Origin: Flavimaribacter sediminis
GTDB taxonomy: Bacteria > Pseudomonadota > Alphaproteobacteria > Rhizobiales > Rhizobiaceae
Direction of reading: 5' to 3'
Length of the DNA stretch: 64,000 nt
Assembly (NCBI RefSeq): GCF_019492055.1
Contig: NZ_JAICBX010000007.1
Span: 1-64,000 of the forward strand
Position numbers and translations under genes: made by a program. Of the stretch, positions 62,261 through 64,000 are shown piece by piece (positions within the stretch are counted from its first letter, which is position 1; the number at the start of each line of letters is the position of its first letter). Under the pieces are notes generated by a model that did no database searches, had not been told where the DNA came from, and saw only the letters and a list, made by a program, of their open reading frames with translations.

Positions 62261-63832
62261 AGGCGCGTCCACAAGCTTGCGGACCTCGCTTGCCGGGACG
62301 CCGAGATTGGATCCGCCGTATTCCGGCAGGATCGCCGAATTGACGGCGACCACTTCGCCATTGATATCGAGAACAGGTCCACCACTGCCGCCCCGCGTCG
62401 TTTCCGCGTCGTAGGCGATGATCCCCTCGGAAACTCTGGCGACGATGCCGCGGCTGGCGAGCGGTTCGATATGGCCGCTTTCCGCAAGATGCGCCGCCAC
62501 GTCCCAGAAGCCGGTTTCTCCGAGTTTCTTCAGGTCTTCAACGAACCGGCGGCCCGCCTGGACGAGCAGGGCCTTGAGACCAGTCGGATATCCCATCAGG
62601 ATTATGGCGTCGCCCGGTATCGCTTCCCGTTCGGACAGGACGAGGCCATTCGTTTCCCGCGACAGTCCGGGGGTTTCCAGCAGAGCGATGTCCGCGGTTT
62701 CGCTGACACGGACGACCGCGAGATCTATTGCATCGGAAACGCCGGGCGCATAGGCCAGAAACCGGATCATCACCGGCTCCAGGCCGCTTGCACCGAGTGT
62801 CTCGATATTCGCGTCGTTTTGCCATGGAACGCCAACATGTCGATTGGTGACGACGAGGTTGTCGCTCCCGATAAAAAAGCCGGAGCCGGTAAATTGACGT
62901 TCGGCGACCGGGCCGTCGCCTTCCAATGACAGCAATGGCAATCCATTCGGGAGAGTAAGCGGCGCGCCATCGGGGCCGATCACCTGCCGCAGCATGCGTC
63001 CATCGGACGTATTGCGAAATCCGTAGGCGCCCTGGATGAACACCACTGCGGAGCGGGCCGCGGCTATGATTTCGGTGCTCGCTGTCGAACGGCGTTCGAT
63101 TTCGGAGACCCGCTCGGAAGTGACGCCGATGCGGCTTTCGAAGTCACTCTGCAGTGTTTCCAGGTCTTCCGGAGTTATGGCCTCCTGACGAGAGCGGGCG
63201 AGCACACGGGAGAAATGTTCGAGTTCCGCCACACCGCTTTCAATCTGTCGCCGCTGCAATTCGTTCATGCGGTATTGCTGGAAGACGAGAAAGCCGAGCG
63301 CAGCGATGCTTATGAGCATTGCCGCCCGGAACAGCACCGTCGTATCGCGCGTCAGCCGGCGCACAGTCTGGCTGCAGGATCGCATGAGCCTTACCGCCAC
63401 AGGTCGCCGACTGTTGCGGAAGTAGGCGGCCGTGTCGCTGAAGATGCTGGCGACGCTGTCATGCATCTTGCGGCTGTTCGCATAGAGGTAATAGCGCGAC
63501 ATCGGTCCGTTCTCGCCGAACTCGATCATGTCGTGGTGTTCTAGCAACTGGGCGCTGGCCGGCTGTCCGTTGATCCACAAAGGACGGCCGTCAATGGCCT
63601 GTATTGAATAATGATTGCTGTCCGATCTCTTGAGGCGCGCAACAGGCTCGGGCGTTCTGCGGTCCTTGTCCGAGGCCATGCAGATGCGGCCGTCGGCGCG
63701 TAGTCCGAGTTCGATTTCCGGTTGCCAAAGCCACGACACCGAACCGCGCGAGGGGCCGGTCAGGTGCTCAAGAGCCGCCACCGCCTGCGTGTCTTCCAGA
63801 TCGATCGTTCCTTTCGACGCCTCGGCTTCCAT
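62252..63832 (-). CDS. FHA-like, membrane-anchored trypsin-type serine protease
   Basis: 526-aa protein. The cytoplasmic N-terminus (about 30-120) resembles an FHA fold (EIELGLRADGRICM, then LWINGQPASAQLLEHHDMIEFG). One membrane helix lies at about 167-184, a coiled coil at about 188-250, then a trypsin-like periplasmic domain with the full triad His332 (NRHVG), Asp370 (DLAVVRV) and Ser483 (GGSGGPV). No PDZ domain is seen, unlike DegP. The FHA match is degenerate. It diverges from a partial gene at the window edge. Confidence 0.78.
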   Translation of the reverse strand: MEAEASKGTIDLEDTQAVAALEHLTGPSRGSVSWLWQPEIELGLRADGRICMASDKDRRTPEPVARLKRSDSNHYSIQAIDGRPLWINGQPASAQLLEHHDMIEFGENGPMSRYYLYANSRKMHDSVASIFSDTAAYFRNSRRPVAVRLMRSCSQTVRRLTRDTTVLFRAAMLISIAALGFLVFQQYRMNELQRRQIESGVAELEHFSRVLARSRQEAITPEDLETLQSDFESRIGVTSERVSEIERRSTASTEIIAAARSAVVFIQGAYGFRNTSDGRMLRQVIGPDGAPLTLPNGLPLLSLEGDGPVAERQFTGSGFFIGSDNLVVTNRHVGVPWQNDANIETLGASGLEPVMIRFLAYAPGVSDAIDLAVVRVSETADIALLETPGLSRETNGLVLSEREAIPGDAIILMGYPTGLKALLVQAGRRFVEDLKKLGETGFWDVAAHLAESGHIEPLASRGIVARVSEGIIAYDAETTRGGSGGPVLDINGEVVAVNSAILPEYGGSNLGVPASEVRKLVDAPSN

Positions 63833-63907
63833 CGCTTTTCCTGCTAGAGCGGAATGTCATAGATGTAGTGTATCGGGACGATCGTGCAAACTGCCGGGAG
63901 ACAGTCG

Positions 63908-64000
63908 TTGATCGAATACTGGCGCAAGGCTCTGGAAGTGTTCGCCGGCTGGCGCCAGGCCATTGTCGTTGATCTGGTGCGCCAACTCCGCTGGTCGTTC
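63908..64000 (+). CDS. Partial gene running off the window
   Basis: A TTG at 63908 with GGGAG seven bases before it opens a frame that stays open to the end (MIEYWRKALEVFAGWRQAIV..., 31 codons). It diverges from the FHA-like protease. Too short to assign a family; an aromatic, amphipathic N-terminus is all that can be seen. Confidence 0.45.
   Translation, partial: MIEYWRKALEVFAGWRQAIVVDLVRQLRWSF

Overview
The window looks like chromosomal DNA of an alphaproteobacterium of the order Hyphomicrobiales (Rhizobiales). It is GC-rich. It carries a pyc gene of rhizobial type, aerobic cobaltochelatase genes cobS and cobT, a xerD / small membrane protein / aroK / aroB / CorC-like block, a polyphosphate kinase 2 gene, a TRAP transporter and a LuxR-type regulator. 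No rRNA or tRNA gene, CRISPR array, prophage or complete insertion sequence was seen. Species cannot be named from sequence reading alone.

Region by region: 1-3.7 kb is a hexuronate catabolic locus (TRAP binding protein, divergent GntR regulator, kduI, kduD), followed by an APC permease and an HD-domain protein. 6.2-7.3 kb is a patch of gene decay holding abutting remnants of an AraC regulator and a LysE exporter, followed by ppk2. 8.6-15.1 kb is the most distinctive part: a tightly overlapping operon with a full coenzyme F420 pathway (cofG, cofH, cofD, cofC, cofE), an NADPH:F420 oxidoreductase and an F420-type luciferase-like oxidoreductase, closed by a perfect hairpin. 15.1-25.2 kb is mainly cell envelope: a two-domain VOC protein, a giant PAN-alpha-2-macroglobulin with pbpC, a 45-bp tandem repeat, and a lytic transglycosylase. 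25.4-35.2 kb holds a LuxR solo, pyruvate carboxylase, a lipid kinase with a DUF3302 / HlyD / NodT-type efflux set that lacks a visible pump, and acetate kinase. 35.3-49.9 kb mixes a LysR/NAD-epimerase pair, isoprenoid genes (ispG, a prenyl synthase), mtgA, a 2H phosphoesterase, GST, rpmF, an M20 amidohydrolase, a D,D-carboxypeptidase, a COG0523 GTPase, a TusA-like protein, an L,D-transpeptidase, accA and xerD. 50-64 kb holds aroK, aroB, a CorC-like protein, BolA, a zinc-finger/J-domain protein, cobS, cobT, a phytase-like esterase, a queuosine precursor transporter, rpmB, a DMT exporter, gloB, a methyltransferase and a membrane-anchored FHA-like serine protease.

How the genes work together: CofG and CofH make the deazaflavin Fo, CofC and CofD attach the phospho-acid side chain, and CofE adds glutamate. 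The NADPH:F420 oxidoreductase then keeps the cofactor reduced for the luciferase-like enzyme. The alpha-2-macroglobulin and PbpC form the known periplasmic protection/repair pair. KduI and KduD convert unsaturated-uronate products to 2-keto-3-deoxygluconate, with the TRAP binding protein as the likely uptake component. CobS and CobT are the AAA+ motor and VWA partner of aerobic cobalt insertion, and CobN is not in the window. Functions come from motif reading and knowledge of the families; no database search was run.
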